From Paracholeplasma vituli (GTDB lineage Bacteria; Bacillota_I; Bacilli_A; Acholeplasmatales; UBA5453): a stretch of DNA of 64,000 bases. The stretch is from NCBI RefSeq assembly GCF_025446935.1, contig NZ_JAOEGN010000002.1, positions 124,001 to 188,000 of the forward strand, given 5' to 3'. A model generated the notes under the pieces. That model ran no database searches. It worked only from the letters and a program-made list of their open reading frames with translations, and was not told the DNA's origin. Position numbers and translations under genes: made by a program. This document shows, piece by piece, positions 35,000 to 44,920 of the stretch; within the stretch, counting starts at the first letter, position 1; each line of letters starts with the position of its first letter.

Positions 35000-35039
35000 A
35001 AAACACCTCCCTTAAGATGGTTAATCAAGGGAGGTGTTT
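35000..35039. terminator. Bidirectional terminator
   Basis: AAACACCTCCCTT / AAGGGAGGTGTTT form a perfect 13-bp stem with a 14-nt loop. The minus strand has a run of seven T; the plus strand has TTTATTATT. It separates the lipoprotein gene from the convergent antiporter gene. Confidence 0.88.
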
Positions 35040-35043
35040 ATTA

Positions 35044-36036
35044 TTATACAGATGGTTGATCTCTAAGGATAATATAGGATAAGTAACCGATATAGGATAA
35101 TACCAAGAATAACCCCTGAATGCGTGAAATTCGTTTGGTCGAAAGTGCAAAAATGAACACAACAGCTGTTAATCCAATTAAGAAGTAAATATCGATAATG
35201 GCACTTTGGTTCAAAGCGATTGGGTTGATTAATGCACTAGTACCCAAAATAAAAGCGATATTAAAAATATTAGACCCAATGATATTACCCATTGAAATTT
35301 CCGATTCGTTCTTCATAGCGGCCACTACAGAAGTGACGAGTTCAGGTAATGAAGTACCAATGGATACGATGGTCAAACCGACTAACCATTCGGACATACC
35401 TAATTCAATAGCGATATCTCTTGCACTGTTAGTAACCATAATACCACCAGCAACAATGCCAACCATACCCAATAAAGTGATAGGAATTGCTTGTTTAATT
35501 GTGTATTTCGCCTGAACTTCAGGGATGAGCGGATTTACTTCAACTTGTGAATTAATTTGATTCATCGACCGCGCGTCTTTTAGAATAAAATACATGAAAG
35601 CAATCATTATAAATAAGAGAATTGCGGCTTCAAATCTAAGAATGAAGAAATTACTAGAACCAGCGAAAAAGTAGAAGAATGGGACCAAAATCACAACCAA
35701 TAATAATGCAATTGGAAAATCTCGACGGATTAAATCATCATGGACGACTTGCGGTAAAACCAAAGCGGCGAGACCTAGAATCAATCCGATATTAAAGATG
35801 TTTGAACCGATAATATTACCGAATGATACATCATCTGCACCAGATAGTGCTGAGGTAATACTCACGGCTGCCTCAGGAAGTGAAGTTCCAAACGCAACTA
35901 CAGTTAAACCAATGATCAAAGATGAAACCTTAAAGAATTTCGCAATCGATGAGGCACCATCGACAAATAAGTCTGCGCCTTTTACGAGGATTACAAATCC
36001 AATCAGTAAAGTTACAAACGCCCAAAATAATGTCAT
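35044..36036 (-). CDS. Calcium/sodium antiporter (CaCA family, YrbG-like)
   Basis: A ~330-residue membrane protein with 10 hydrophobic helices in two inverted halves. Each half has the alpha-repeat: VAFGTSLPEAAVSI with GNIIGSNIFNIGLI, and VSIGTSLPELVTSV with GNIIGSNIFNIAFI. These glutamates and asparagines bind Ca2+ and Na+. I start at the ATG at 36036, which has AAGGAG 10 nt upstream; an earlier frame start adds MSVRKRSIKY without a ribosome site. It extrudes calcium or sodium. Confidence 0.9.
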   Translation of the reverse strand: MTLFWAFVTLLIGFVILVKGADLFVDGASSIAKFFKVSSLIIGLTVVAFGTSLPEAAVSITSALSGADDVSFGNIIGSNIFNIGLILGLAALVLPQVVHDDLIRRDFPIALLLVVILVPFFYFFAGSSNFFILRFEAAILLFIMIAFMYFILKDARSMNQINSQVEVNPLIPEVQAKYTIKQAIPITLLGMVGIVAGGIMVTNSARDIAIELGMSEWLVGLTIVSIGTSLPELVTSVVAAMKNESEISMGNIIGSNIFNIAFILGTSALINPIALNQSAIIDIYFLIGLTAVVFIFALSTKRISRIQGLFLVLSYIGYLSYIILRDQPSV

Positions 36037-36106
36037 ATACTTAATACTCCTTTTTCTTACGCTCACTATTATACAATAAAAAATCGAAACTGACCCAACA
36101 TAAGAA

Positions 36107-36135
36107 AAAAAGATTGTCCATGGTCGGACAATCTT
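36107..36135 (-). terminator. Terminator of the PPi-phosphofructokinase gene
   Basis: AAGATTGTCC / GGACAATCTT form a perfect 10-bp stem, followed on the minus strand by a T run. Confidence 0.87.
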
Positions 36136-36141
36136 AGAAAT

Positions 36142-37386
36142 TTACTTCTTTTCGACAAATACTTTTTTGAGGTTTGCAAAACGTGGTAGACCATCGACGA
36201 GTGGTGCTTTGTCATCGCCTTGGATTAAAGGCAATGCATAATCCACATAATCTTGTGTTAAACCTTTACCGTTTGGTAAGATCCATTCAGCTGGAACTTT
36301 CTTCTCAGTGTTCGCTGCTTTTGCAAGTGGAACAAGTTTGTATTTAATCTTATACGGGTTAGAGGATACTCTTTCGAAACCAACCATCTTATCGGTAGTA
36401 CCTTTGACAGCGGCTCTAACAGCTTTAACACCAGCCATGTATGCTTCTCTTACGTCAACTTTAGAAGCGAGGTGAGCCGCACTTCTTTGTAGTAAGGAGA
36501 ATTCGATTGAACGGACTTTGACATTTAATCTTTCTTTGATTTGTTCAGCTAAGATTGCAGCAGTACCACCTAGTTGAGCATGTCCAAAGGAGTCTGTGGA
36601 TAAGCTTGAGTAGTGTTCAGGGACATACTTACCATCTTTGTCTTTGATACCTTCAGAAACGACGATGATGGCTTTAGTCTTACGTTTAACAACTTCTTCA
36701 ACGTCAGCGTAGAATTGGTCATAGTCAAATACAACTTCAGGTAGATAAATTAAGTCTGGTCCTTGGCCTTTAGATACAGCTAATTGTGCTGCAGCGGTTA
36801 ACCAACCAGCATTTCTACCCATAACTTCAACGACAGTAACCATTGGTGTGTTGTATACGGTTGCGTCATGGTATAGTTCCATTAAGGTTGTAGCAACGTA
36901 TTTAGCAGCTGAACCGTAGCCTGGGCAGTGGTCAGTTCCATATAAGTCGTTATCGATGGTTTTAGGTACACCTACGACGTTGCAATCCCAACCGGATTTC
37001 TTGAAGTACTTGCTGATTTTGTTGCAAGTATCCATAGAGTCGTTACCACCATTGTAGAAGAAGTAACGGATGTTGTATTTTTTGAATACTTCTAGTAATC
37101 TTTCATAATCACTAGGGTCTTTCTTCAACGGTTTTAATTTGTATCGAACAGAACCGATTGCAGAAGATGGGGTGTTTTTAAGTAATTCTAATTCATATAA
37201 ATCTTCTTTGGAGATGTCATAGAAGTTTTCATCTAGAATCCCTTTGATACCGTGTGCAGCACCATATACTGCAGTGATATTTTCTTGTTTTAATGCTTCA
37301 ATAAATACGCCAGCAGCACTTGCGTTAATAACGCTTGTAGGACCGCCTGATTGACCAAGAATGGCCGCGCCTTTTAAATTTTTCAT
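36142..37386 (-). CDS. PPi-dependent 6-phosphofructokinase
   Basis: It interconverts fructose 6-phosphate and fructose 1,6-bisphosphate using pyrophosphate, reversibly. At 414 residues it is longer than ATP-PFK. The donor-specificity positions decide the call: GGNDS has Asp116 where ATP enzymes have Gly (E. coli G104), and PKTIDND has Lys142 where ATP enzymes have Gly (G124). MGRNAGW and the substrate loop are conserved. Position 115 is Asn instead of the usual Asp. Acholeplasma species are known for PPi-PFK. It is divergent from an ATP-PFK gene. Confidence 0.88.
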   Translation of the reverse strand: MKNLKGAAILGQSGGPTSVINASAAGVFIEALKQENITAVYGAAHGIKGILDENFYDISKEDLYELELLKNTPSSAIGSVRYKLKPLKKDPSDYERLLEVFKKYNIRYFFYNGGNDSMDTCNKISKYFKKSGWDCNVVGVPKTIDNDLYGTDHCPGYGSAAKYVATTLMELYHDATVYNTPMVTVVEVMGRNAGWLTAAAQLAVSKGQGPDLIYLPEVVFDYDQFYADVEEVVKRKTKAIIVVSEGIKDKDGKYVPEHYSSLSTDSFGHAQLGGTAAILAEQIKERLNVKVRSIEFSLLQRSAAHLASKVDVREAYMAGVKAVRAAVKGTTDKMVGFERVSSNPYKIKYKLVPLAKAANTEKKVPAEWILPNGKGLTQDYVDYALPLIQGDDKAPLVDGLPRFANLKKVFVEKK

Positions 37387-37508
37387 AGTATTTGGTTCCT
37401 TTCCTTCAACTTTTCGATACTATTCTATCACATATATTTAAAAAAAACTTGAAGAAAGCGATTTCGAACTTACTTTTGTAAAAAACACATAAATCAATGT
37501 AAAAATAG

Positions 37509-37517
37509 TGATATAAT
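37509..37517 (+). promoter_or_regulatory. Extended -10 promoter of the ATP-phosphofructokinase gene
   Basis: TGATATAAT, 24 nt before the ATG; TTGAGGTGA follows as the ribosome site. The 155-nt divergent region also holds a minus-strand AAGGAAAGGAA ribosome site for the PPi-PFK. Confidence 0.55.
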
Positions 37518-37541
37518 AGGGGCGGTTTGAGGTGATTATCC

Positions 37542-38495
37542 ATGAAAATTGCAGTCCTTACATCGGGTGGAGACGCCCCTGGTATGAATCCCGCGATCCG
37601 CGCAGTTGTGCGTGCCGCTATTAATAGTGGTCACGAAATTTACGGCGTTATGGATGGGTATGCTGGATTGGTTAGTGGATCATTTGAAAAAATGAGCCGT
37701 AAAAGTGTATCTGAAATACTCGATAAAGGCGGTACAATTTTAGGTACAGCCCGTTTAAAAGAGTTCAATAAACCAGAAGTAAGACAAATCGCAATCCATA
37801 ACCTACGTGAAGAGGGGATTGAAGCCCTTGTCGTCATTGGCGGAGATGGTACCTATCGTGGTGCAGAGGCGTTAACCGAAATGGGATTCCCTGTGATTGG
37901 TTTACCTGGAACGATTGATAATGACCTACCTTGTACGGATTATACGATTGGTTTTCACACCGCACTAGAAACGATTGTCGATGCACTCGATAAAATTCGT
38001 GATACGTCTTCTTCACACCAACGTTGTTCAATTGTCGAAACGATGGGACGTCACTGTGGCGACTTAGCAGTCAGTGCTGGTCTGAGTTGTGGTGCTGAAT
38101 TTATCATCACGCCTGAACACCCAATGAACAAGGAAGACATCATTGAACGTTTAAAAATTCATAAGAGCGAAGGTCGTCGTAACGCGATCATCGTGATCAC
38201 AGAAAATGTTTGTAATGTCCATGAGTTCGCTGAAGAAATCACAGCGAAAAGTGGATTTGCTTGTAGAGCTACAGTACTGGGTTATGTACAACGCGGGGGT
38301 TCTCCTTGTGCAGAAGACCGTATTTTAGCTGGTCGTATGGGTGCATACGCGATTGATTTATTATCTCAAGGTATTTCTGGTGTCGCAGTAGGGATCCAAA
38401 GTAATAAAATGGTTCACTACCCATTCTCTAAAGTTTTAGCTTCTAAGACGGAACCGATGGATGAAATATTTGAATTAGCAACAAAGATTAGATAG
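37542..38495 (+). CDS. pfkA: ATP-dependent 6-phosphofructokinase
   Basis: A glycolytic kinase, 317 residues. GGDGT (100-104) and PGTIDND (122-128) carry Gly103 and Gly123, equal to E. coli G104 and G124 that specify ATP. Catalytic Asp126 corresponds to D127. MGRHCGDLA and QRGGSP complete the site. The gene lies head-to-head with the PPi-PFK, so the cell can use either donor at the same step. Confidence 0.94.
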   Translation: MKIAVLTSGGDAPGMNPAIRAVVRAAINSGHEIYGVMDGYAGLVSGSFEKMSRKSVSEILDKGGTILGTARLKEFNKPEVRQIAIHNLREEGIEALVVIGGDGTYRGAEALTEMGFPVIGLPGTIDNDLPCTDYTIGFHTALETIVDALDKIRDTSSSHQRCSIVETMGRHCGDLAVSAGLSCGAEFIITPEHPMNKEDIIERLKIHKSEGRRNAIIVITENVCNVHEFAEEITAKSGFACRATVLGYVQRGGSPCAEDRILAGRMGAYAIDLLSQGISGVAVGIQSNKMVHYPFSKVLASKTEPMDEIFELATKIR

Positions 38496-38511
38496 TTCTC
38501 TAGAGGTGACT

Positions 38512-38595
38512 ATGACTATACATCAAAGCAGGCTACAACCTGGCCACATGATAGACCATATCGATACTAGACACTCAACAAAGGTGCTTTTTTAG
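38512..38595 (+). CDS. Possible 27-codon leader ORF ending inside a terminator
   Basis: An ATG after AGAGGTGA opens a 27-codon frame (starts MTIHQSRLQPGHMIDH, ends STKVLF) whose TAG stop lies in the loop/3' arm of the next terminator. It sits in the 139-nt gap between pfkA and a Na/Pi transporter gene that has no visible promoter of its own. It may be a regulatory leader or chance. No homology is recognised. Confidence 0.3.
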   Translation: MTIHQSRLQPGHMIDHIDTRHSTKVLF

Positions 38596-38607
38596 CATCT
38601 TTTTTTA
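38582..38607 (+). terminator. Terminator between pfkA and the Na/Pi transporter gene
   Basis: AGGTGCT / AGCATCT (one G-T pair) with a TTTTT loop, followed by seven T residues. Confidence 0.72.
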
Positions 38608-38634
38608 TTTTTTTATTTAGAAAAAGGAGATTAT

Positions 38635-40326
38635 ATGACAGAAAACATTTTATACATTCTGGGTGGTGTGGCCATATTCTTATATGGTATTGAACTGATG
38701 GGTGACGGCCTTAAAAAAACAGCCGGTAACAAAATTCGAAGTGTAATTGAAAAAACGACAAATACACCTCTTAAAGGGATATTGGTTGGAATTTTGTTAA
38801 CAGGCTTATTACAATCTTCAAGTGGTGTAACCGTCTTAGTAATTGGTCTGGTTGGTGCTGGACTGATGACACTAAAACAAGCCGTAGGGGTTGTATTTGG
38901 TGCAAATATCGGAACGACGATTACATCCATATTGATAGGGTTACCGATTGCGGATTATGCCCTCTTATTCATTTTTGTTGGCGTCATCATGATTTTCTTC
39001 TTTAAGAAACCATTGATTCGTAATCTAGGTGGAACCATTCTAGGGTTTGGGCTCGTATTCTTTGGTTTGGATACAATGGAAATCGGACTTAAACCGATTG
39101 TTGCGACAGAACAAGTGAGTGATTTGTTCTTATTATTCTCAGATACCTCAAACAATTTCTTCTGGTTCTTTGGCGTTACGTTTGGCACATTATTTACTGC
39201 CTTCATTCAAAGTTCATCCGCCTCGATTGGGATTATTCAAAAACTCTATCACATGAATGTAGAATCTGGTGTCGTAACATTCACACTATGGGGCGCTTTA
39301 CCGATGATTTTAGGTTCGAATATTGGAACAACTATCACAGGGTTCTTAGCCTCAATCAACGGTACTTTAGAATCTAAACGTGTTGCCGTTATTCACATTT
39401 TATTTAATTTAATCGGTACAGCTTTTTTCCTTATTCTACTTTATCCTTACCATGAAGTCGTTCTTTGGATTGAAACCACATTCCTTGAACCGTATTCAAT
39501 GGGAACTCTTGCGATAGCACATGTCCTAATGAACGTGGTAACCACCCTTCTATTATTCTGGTTTATCGATGCATTAATTAAGCTTGCTCATGTCATCATT
39601 AAAGATAAACCTTATAACGATGAACTTGAAGTCATTTTCTCGGAATCTCTATTACAGGAAACCCCATCTTTAGCACTCTTTTATGTTAAAAAAGGTATTA
39701 ATAAAATGGGTCAAATCACGAAGGATTATTTCTTAATCGCGAAACGTTATAGTTTTACAAATGAACCAGATACCATTGAAAGAGCAACAGAAATTGAAAA
39801 CACTCTAGATGATTACGACAAACGTCTTCATGACTATATGATTCGCTTAGTCAGAAACAACGCATTATCTGAAAAAGATTCAAACCGTTTATCTAGAGAC
39901 TTAGATACCATTCGAGACTTCGAACGAATCGGTGACCACTTAACGAATCTAGTTGGCTTCTTCAAAAACCGTTATGAAGAAAATCAAACGCTTTCCAAAG
40001 GTGGAGAAGAGGATTTGAGACATTACTACCGTGTATTAGAAGAAATGTTTGATGCGACACTGGCTTCATTTATCTATAATGATATTGAAAAAGCTAAACT
40101 CGCGATTGAATATGAAAACCTTACAGATAAGTTAGAAGAAAAGTTTAGATTAAACTATGTGGAAAGATTAAAGGCCGGTGAATTAAACTTTACTTCAAAG
40201 ACAAATTATGTTGAAATCCTTTCAAATATGGAACGTATTGGTGATCACTTAAAGAATATTGCAGAAAACATCATCAATCCACTTCGGGTTCCGAGATTAG
40301 ATACCGAAGATAACCCTTTAGAATAA
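38635..40326 (+). CDS. Na+/phosphate cotransporter with C-terminal PhoU-like domain
   Basis: This 563-residue membrane protein has paired inverted repeats with the NptA/SLC34 signatures LLQSSSGVTV (about 61) and AFIQSSSASIG (about 192), and the matching GANIGTTIT and GSNIGTTIT. About 210 C-terminal residues form PhoU-like helices (RDFERIGDHLTNL; NMERIGDHLKNI), which usually respond to phosphate status. The ribosome site is AAAAAGGAG. Sodium-driven phosphate uptake or efflux is expected. Confidence 0.9.
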   Translation: MTENILYILGGVAIFLYGIELMGDGLKKTAGNKIRSVIEKTTNTPLKGILVGILLTGLLQSSSGVTVLVIGLVGAGLMTLKQAVGVVFGANIGTTITSILIGLPIADYALLFIFVGVIMIFFFKKPLIRNLGGTILGFGLVFFGLDTMEIGLKPIVATEQVSDLFLLFSDTSNNFFWFFGVTFGTLFTAFIQSSSASIGIIQKLYHMNVESGVVTFTLWGALPMILGSNIGTTITGFLASINGTLESKRVAVIHILFNLIGTAFFLILLYPYHEVVLWIETTFLEPYSMGTLAIAHVLMNVVTTLLLFWFIDALIKLAHVIIKDKPYNDELEVIFSESLLQETPSLALFYVKKGINKMGQITKDYFLIAKRYSFTNEPDTIERATEIENTLDDYDKRLHDYMIRLVRNNALSEKDSNRLSRDLDTIRDFERIGDHLTNLVGFFKNRYEENQTLSKGGEEDLRHYYRVLEEMFDATLASFIYNDIEKAKLAIEYENLTDKLEEKFRLNYVERLKAGELNFTSKTNYVEILSNMERIGDHLKNIAENIINPLRVPRLDTEDNPLE

Positions 40327-40352
40327 AAGCACAAACCTAGTGCTTTTTTCTT
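40325..40352 (+). terminator. Terminator after the Na/Pi transporter
   Basis: AAAAGCAC / GTGCTTTT with a 7-nt loop, followed by TT and C. The stop TAA overlaps the foot of the stem. Confidence 0.8.
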
Positions 40353-40390
40353 TCCTATTATGTATAATAGACCCATAAGGAGTGGATACG

Positions 40391-42355
40391 ATGTCAAAGT
40401 TTAAACTGGTTGCCCCCTACCAACCAATGGGCGATCAAATCGAAGCGATTGAAAAGTTGTATCAGAACTTCAATAACGGCTCGAAACAACAAGTCTTACG
40501 TGGTGCAACCGGCACAGGTAAGACTTTTACTATCAGTAATGTCATTGAAAAAATGGGGAAAAGAACCTTAGTCTTGGCACATAACAAAACCCTTGCGGGA
40601 CAGCTTTACAGTGAATTAAAGGCTTTTTTTCCTGAAAATAGAGTAGAATACTTCATTAGTTATTACGACTATTATCAACCAGAAGCTTACGTGGTTACCT
40701 CAGATACATATATCGAAAAAGATGCCTCAATCAACGATGAAATCGATGAAATGAGACACAGTGCGACCGCTTCATTATTAGAACGCGATGATGTCATTGT
40801 AGTCGCTTCTGTATCGTGTATTTATGGGATTGGAGATCCGGACGATTATAAAAACTCGATGATGTTTTTACGAACTGGACAGTCTTTAAGAAGAAATGCA
40901 CTATTAGGTAAATTGGTCGAACTCACTTACCAACGAAACGATATCGATTTTCACCGCGGAACATTTAGAGTTCGGGGCGATATTGTAGAAATTATCCCAT
41001 CAAATCAACGTGAAAATGGGGTTCGAATTGAATTCTTCGGGGATGAAATCGAACGAATTAAACGATTTGACGTCCTAACAGGCAACGCGATTGAATCATT
41101 AGATTACGTGACGATTTGGCCAGCAACCCACTTCATGACCAATAAAGATAAACTCAAAGAGTCGATTCGAAGAATAAAAAATGAACTTCAAGAACGCATT
41201 TTATACTTCCAAGGTGAAGAAAAACCATTAGAAGCGGAACGTATTCAAATGCGCACCAAATACGATATTGAAATGCTTGAAGAAATGGGGGTATGTCCTG
41301 GGGTTGAAAACTACTCTAGACACCTTGCTTTAAAGGAAGAAGGTGAAACGCCTTCCACCTTGATTGACTTTTTCAATAAAGACTTTTTACTCATTATCGA
41401 TGAATCACACGTAACGGTATCTCAAGTTCGTGGTATGTATAATGGCGATAGATCGAGAAAAACAACCTTAGTCGACTACGGATTTAGACTCCCTTCAGCT
41501 CTGGATAATAGACCACTTAAGTTTGATGAATTTGAATCCAAACTCGATAACGTCATATACTTATCAGCGACACCAGGCGATTATGAATTATCCAAAAATT
41601 ATCCGATAATCGAACAAATTATCCGACCAACTTATTTAATTGACCCAGAGATTGAAGTCAGAAAATCCTTTGGACAAATCGATGATCTTTACGGTGAAAT
41701 CGTTAAGCGGGTTGCTTTAAATGAACGTGTATTAGTAACCACGCTCACCATCAAGATGAGTGAGGATTTGACTGCGTACTTTAAAAAACTGGGCATGAAA
41801 GTTGCCTACCTCCATAGTGAGATTAAGTCCCTTGAACGCATCGTGATTTTAAGAGATTTACGTATTGGTAAATACGATGTATTAATCGGTATTAATCTAC
41901 TTAGAGAAGGACTTGACCTACCGGAAGTATCGTTAGTCGCGATATTGGACGCGGACAAACAAGGCTTCTTAAGAAGTGAACGCAGTTTAATCCAAACAAT
42001 TGGACGTGCAGCGAGAAACCTTAACGGTAAAGTCATCATGTATGCCGATGGTATCAGTGAAGCGATGGAAAAAGCCATCAATGAAACCAACCGTAGACGG
42101 GCAATCCAAGTCGCTTTCAATGAGAAATATGGGACTAAACCGGTATCGATAAAGAAAGACATTCGTGACGATATCTCAATGAAAGAAGATATTGAGGATA
42201 TCCCACTTAAGAAGAAGTTCACTGCGAAAGATCTCGATAAAGCGATTGCTCGTATTGAACGTGATATGAAACAAGCCGCGAAAGAACTCAACTTCGAATT
42301 AGCGACAGAATTAAGAGACCAGCTTTTTGAATTAAAAGCAGAAAGAGGACATTAA
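40391..42355 (+). CDS. uvrB: Excinuclease ABC subunit B
   Basis: Damage-recognition helicase of nucleotide excision repair, 654 residues. I use the ATG at 40391 (AAGGAG 8 nt upstream); a GTG at 40382 overlaps that site. Walker A is [10 protein letters not shown] (about 36-45). The beta-hairpin [11 protein letters not shown] inserts behind the lesion. The DESH box, motif VI (QTIGRAARN) and a C-terminal UVR motif for UvrC contact are present. uvrA is not in this window. It is followed two bases later by pepF. Confidence 0.96.
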   Translation: MSKFKLVAPYQPMGDQIEAIEKLYQNFNNGSKQQVLRGATGTGKTFTISNVIEKMGKRTLVLAHNKTLAGQLYSELKAFFPENRVEYFISYYDYYQPEAYVVTSDTYIEKDASINDEIDEMRHSATASLLERDDVIVVASVSCIYGIGDPDDYKNSMMFLRTGQSLRRNALLGKLVELTYQRNDIDFHRGTFRVRGDIVEIIPSNQRENGVRIEFFGDEIERIKRFDVLTGNAIESLDYVTIWPATHFMTNKDKLKESIRRIKNELQERILYFQGEEKPLEAERIQMRTKYDIEMLEEMGVCPGVENYSRHLALKEEGETPSTLIDFFNKDFLLIIDESHVTVSQVRGMYNGDRSRKTTLVDYGFRLPSALDNRPLKFDEFESKLDNVIYLSATPGDYELSKNYPIIEQIIRPTYLIDPEIEVRKSFGQIDDLYGEIVKRVALNERVLVTTLTIKMSEDLTAYFKKLGMKVAYLHSEIKSLERIVILRDLRIGKYDVLIGINLLREGLDLPEVSLVAILDADKQGFLRSERSLIQTIGRAARNLNGKVIMYADGISEAMEKAINETNRRRAIQVAFNEKYGTKPVSIKKDIRDDISMKEDIEDIPLKKKFTAKDLDKAIARIERDMKQAAKELNFELATELRDQLFELKAERGH

Positions 42356-42357
42356 CA

Positions 42358-44109
42358 ATGAATTGGAATTTAGATGATTTATATAAAGGCTTTGACGCGA
42401 CTTATGACGCAGACATTGTCAAATTAGAAAAACTACTATCAGACTATAAAGTATTGGTTAAGAACGAAGCAGGTCTATCAGATTTAGCGTTATTAGAAAA
42501 CTACTTAAGAAGCCAAGAAGACTTAGAAAAACTCGCGACCAGCTTATTCGCGTTTGCGAGCCTTACAACTTCTACCGATGTTACCAATCAAGTGGCTTTA
42601 GGTTACATGGCCAAACTACAACAACTCTTATCCAGTGTAACCAAAGAAAACGTCCAAATGAGCCGCTTTATTGCGAATCTAGATTTAAATCAACTTGAAA
42701 AACAAAGTGAATTAGTCAAAACCTATCGTTATGGTTTAGAACTCACACAAAAAGGTGCTAAGCATCTCTTATCGGAAGCCGAAGAAGTTATTTATTCCAA
42801 AATGCGTCAGCTCGCGAGTGGTCAATGGGGTCAACTTCAAGGGTTGCTCACAGCCAATTTAAATGTCGAATTTGAAGGAAAAACCATCACTTTAAGTGAA
42901 GTGAGAAACCTCGCTTATGACCACAATAATGATATCCGTAAAAAAGCATATGATGCCGAACTTAAATCCTATGAACCGATTGCGGATGCAGTAGCCATGG
43001 CTTTATCTAACATCAAACGTGAAGTCACTGAATTAAATGCGATGCGCGGGTATGAAAGTGCGCTTGAAAAAACCTTAGAATCTTCCCATATGTCAAGACA
43101 AACCTTAGATGCGATGATCGAAGCAATGAAGGATTTTAGACCTCACTTCGCAGCATACTTAAAGGCGAAATCTGTTTATCTTGGTCACCAAAAAGCACTA
43201 CCATTCTATGATTTATTCGCACCAATCGGTAAATTAGAAAAAACATATACTTTTGATGAAGCTAAACACATCGTATTAGACAGTTTTTACGGATTCTCTC
43301 CTCGCTTAGGCAACTTTGCGAAGAAAGCCTTTGATCATAACTGGATTGACGCGTTCCCTCGAAAAGGGAAACGCGGGGGTGCTTTCTGTTCAAACCAACC
43401 TCAAATCCGTCAAAGCCGTTTCCTATTGAACTTTACAGGTTCCTTATCGGATGTTTCGACATTGGCACACGAATTAGGACATGGCTATCATGGGGATGTC
43501 ATTCAAGATGAACAACCATTAAACTGGGACTATCCAATGCCACTTGCAGAAACAGCCTCCATCTTCTGTGAAACCATTGTTATGAATAAACTCTTTAACG
43601 AACTTGAAAAAGACGAAGAAAAGTTATCCGTACTTGAAATATCCTTACAAGGTGATACCCAAGTCATTATCGACATTCTATCGAGATACCTATTTGAAAC
43701 CAAACTCTTCGAGAATGCAAAAGGTCCAATTTCTAAAGATCAAATGAAATCATGGATGTTAGAAGCTCAAAAAGAAGCTTATACCGACGGATTAGACCCT
43801 GAATTCTTACACCCATATATGTGGTTGAATAAAGGTCACTATTATTCAGCAGGTCTAAATTTCTATAATTTCCCATATGCTTTTGGATTATTATTCGGTA
43901 AAGGACTATATAGTTTATACTTAAAAGATAAAGAATCCTTCTTAAAAAACTATGACCGTCTCTTAGGTATGACAGGTAAAGCTAGTGTTGAAGATGTTGC
44001 AGCATCGATGGGTATCGACGTAACTAAGAAAGATTTCTGGGTTACTTCGCTTCTTGAAGTGAAAAAAGATATCGATCTTGTTATTAAACTCATGCAAAAA
44101 ACAGTTTAG
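42358..44109 (+). CDS. pepF: Oligoendopeptidase F family M3 metallopeptidase
   Basis: A cytosolic zinc peptidase that cuts peptides of roughly 7-17 residues. At 583 residues it has the zinc motif HELGHGYH (about 371) followed ~27 residues later by LAETASIFCE, whose Glu is the third ligand. It starts 2 bases after uvrB, so the two share a transcript. No signal peptide. The subfamily is PepF/M3B by overall length and the HExxH context. Confidence 0.92.
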   Translation: MNWNLDDLYKGFDATYDADIVKLEKLLSDYKVLVKNEAGLSDLALLENYLRSQEDLEKLATSLFAFASLTTSTDVTNQVALGYMAKLQQLLSSVTKENVQMSRFIANLDLNQLEKQSELVKTYRYGLELTQKGAKHLLSEAEEVIYSKMRQLASGQWGQLQGLLTANLNVEFEGKTITLSEVRNLAYDHNNDIRKKAYDAELKSYEPIADAVAMALSNIKREVTELNAMRGYESALEKTLESSHMSRQTLDAMIEAMKDFRPHFAAYLKAKSVYLGHQKALPFYDLFAPIGKLEKTYTFDEAKHIVLDSFYGFSPRLGNFAKKAFDHNWIDAFPRKGKRGGAFCSNQPQIRQSRFLLNFTGSLSDVSTLAHELGHGYHGDVIQDEQPLNWDYPMPLAETASIFCETIVMNKLFNELEKDEEKLSVLEISLQGDTQVIIDILSRYLFETKLFENAKGPISKDQMKSWMLEAQKEAYTDGLDPEFLHPYMWLNKGHYYSAGLNFYNFPYAFGLLFGKGLYSLYLKDKESFLKNYDRLLGMTGKASVEDVAASMGIDVTKKDFWVTSLLEVKKDIDLVIKLMQKTV

Positions 44110-44122
44110 TCATCACGCTTCT

Positions 44123-44153
44123 TTGTCATAAAAGTTTAACCCTATGCTATAAT
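44123..44153 (+). promoter_or_regulatory. Promoter of the polysaccharide regulatory operon
   Basis: TTGTCA (44123-44128), 19 bp, and the extended -10 TGCTATAAT (44145-44153). Confidence 0.6.
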
Positions 44154-44210
44154 AAATTTGAATCATCTAGAAACAACAAAATCGAATCATAATATTAAAG
44201 GAGATTTTTT

Positions 44211-44918
44211 ATGGAAAATCAAGAAGAAAAAGGTCTTAGTATAGTTGAGTTACTTCAACTGTTACTAAAAAACTGGCTCATCATTGGCCTATCAACGGTT
44301 TTGATTGCTAGCATCGCTGCCATCTACGCTTTTGTCATTGCCACCCCAATGTACGAATCCAAATCGGATATTATTGTACAAGTTGAATCGTCATCTTCCG
44401 AACTTGGTTATGACTATACGACTGCATTAAGACTCGTGCCATCGATTGCAGAATTTATGAAGAAAGACATCGTCTTAGATCATGTAATCGAAACTTTAAA
44501 TTTAGAAACAAAACTCTCTGCTAAACAAATCAGAGAAGGCTTATCGGTTACAGCATCAAATACGACATTCTTTGTTTACGTTACCTACACATCCCCTGAC
44601 CCTGATCTTGCTAGACAAGTCGCAGATCAAATCGTAGAATCTGCAAGAGAAATTGCGAATACAAACGCTACTTTCTCATCGTTTAAAGATAAGATCAGTG
44701 AACCAACCACTATTGCTAAAACAGGGGTTCAAACCTCACCGAATAAACCATTATTACTCATTATTGGGGTATTACTTGGTGGTATTTTAGGTGTTGGTAT
44801 TGTTCTAGTTGTTGAACTTACAAATAATACATACCGTACTAAAGAAGAATTAGAAGCTGACTTTGGCATTCAAGTTATTGGTGTCATTCCAAGTTTTGAA
44901 GTCAAGGAGGAATTCTAA
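44211..44918 (+). CDS. Wzz/CpsC-family polysaccharide co-polymerase (kinase activator)
   Basis: A 235-residue membrane protein with two TM helices (about 17-43 and 181-205) flanking an extracytoplasmic domain, the Wzz/YveK/CpsC layout. In Firmicutes such proteins set chain length of exopolysaccharide and activate the partner tyrosine kinase through their cytosolic C-terminus, here VKEEF. The kinase gene follows after 2 bases. No glycosyltransferase or polymerase is nearby. Confidence 0.85.
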   Translation: MENQEEKGLSIVELLQLLLKNWLIIGLSTVLIASIAAIYAFVIATPMYESKSDIIVQVESSSSELGYDYTTALRLVPSIAEFMKKDIVLDHVIETLNLETKLSAKQIREGLSVTASNTTFFVYVTYTSPDPDLARQVADQIVESAREIANTNATFSSFKDKISEPTTIAKTGVQTSPNKPLLLIIGVLLGGILGVGIVLVVELTNNTYRTKEELEADFGIQVIGVIPSFEVKEEF

Positions 44919-44920
44919 TC

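Noticed and set aside
41806-42291. 161-residue frame antisense to uvrB
   Set aside because: It is a mirror of strongly conserved uvrB codons, has no ribosome site and resembles no protein.
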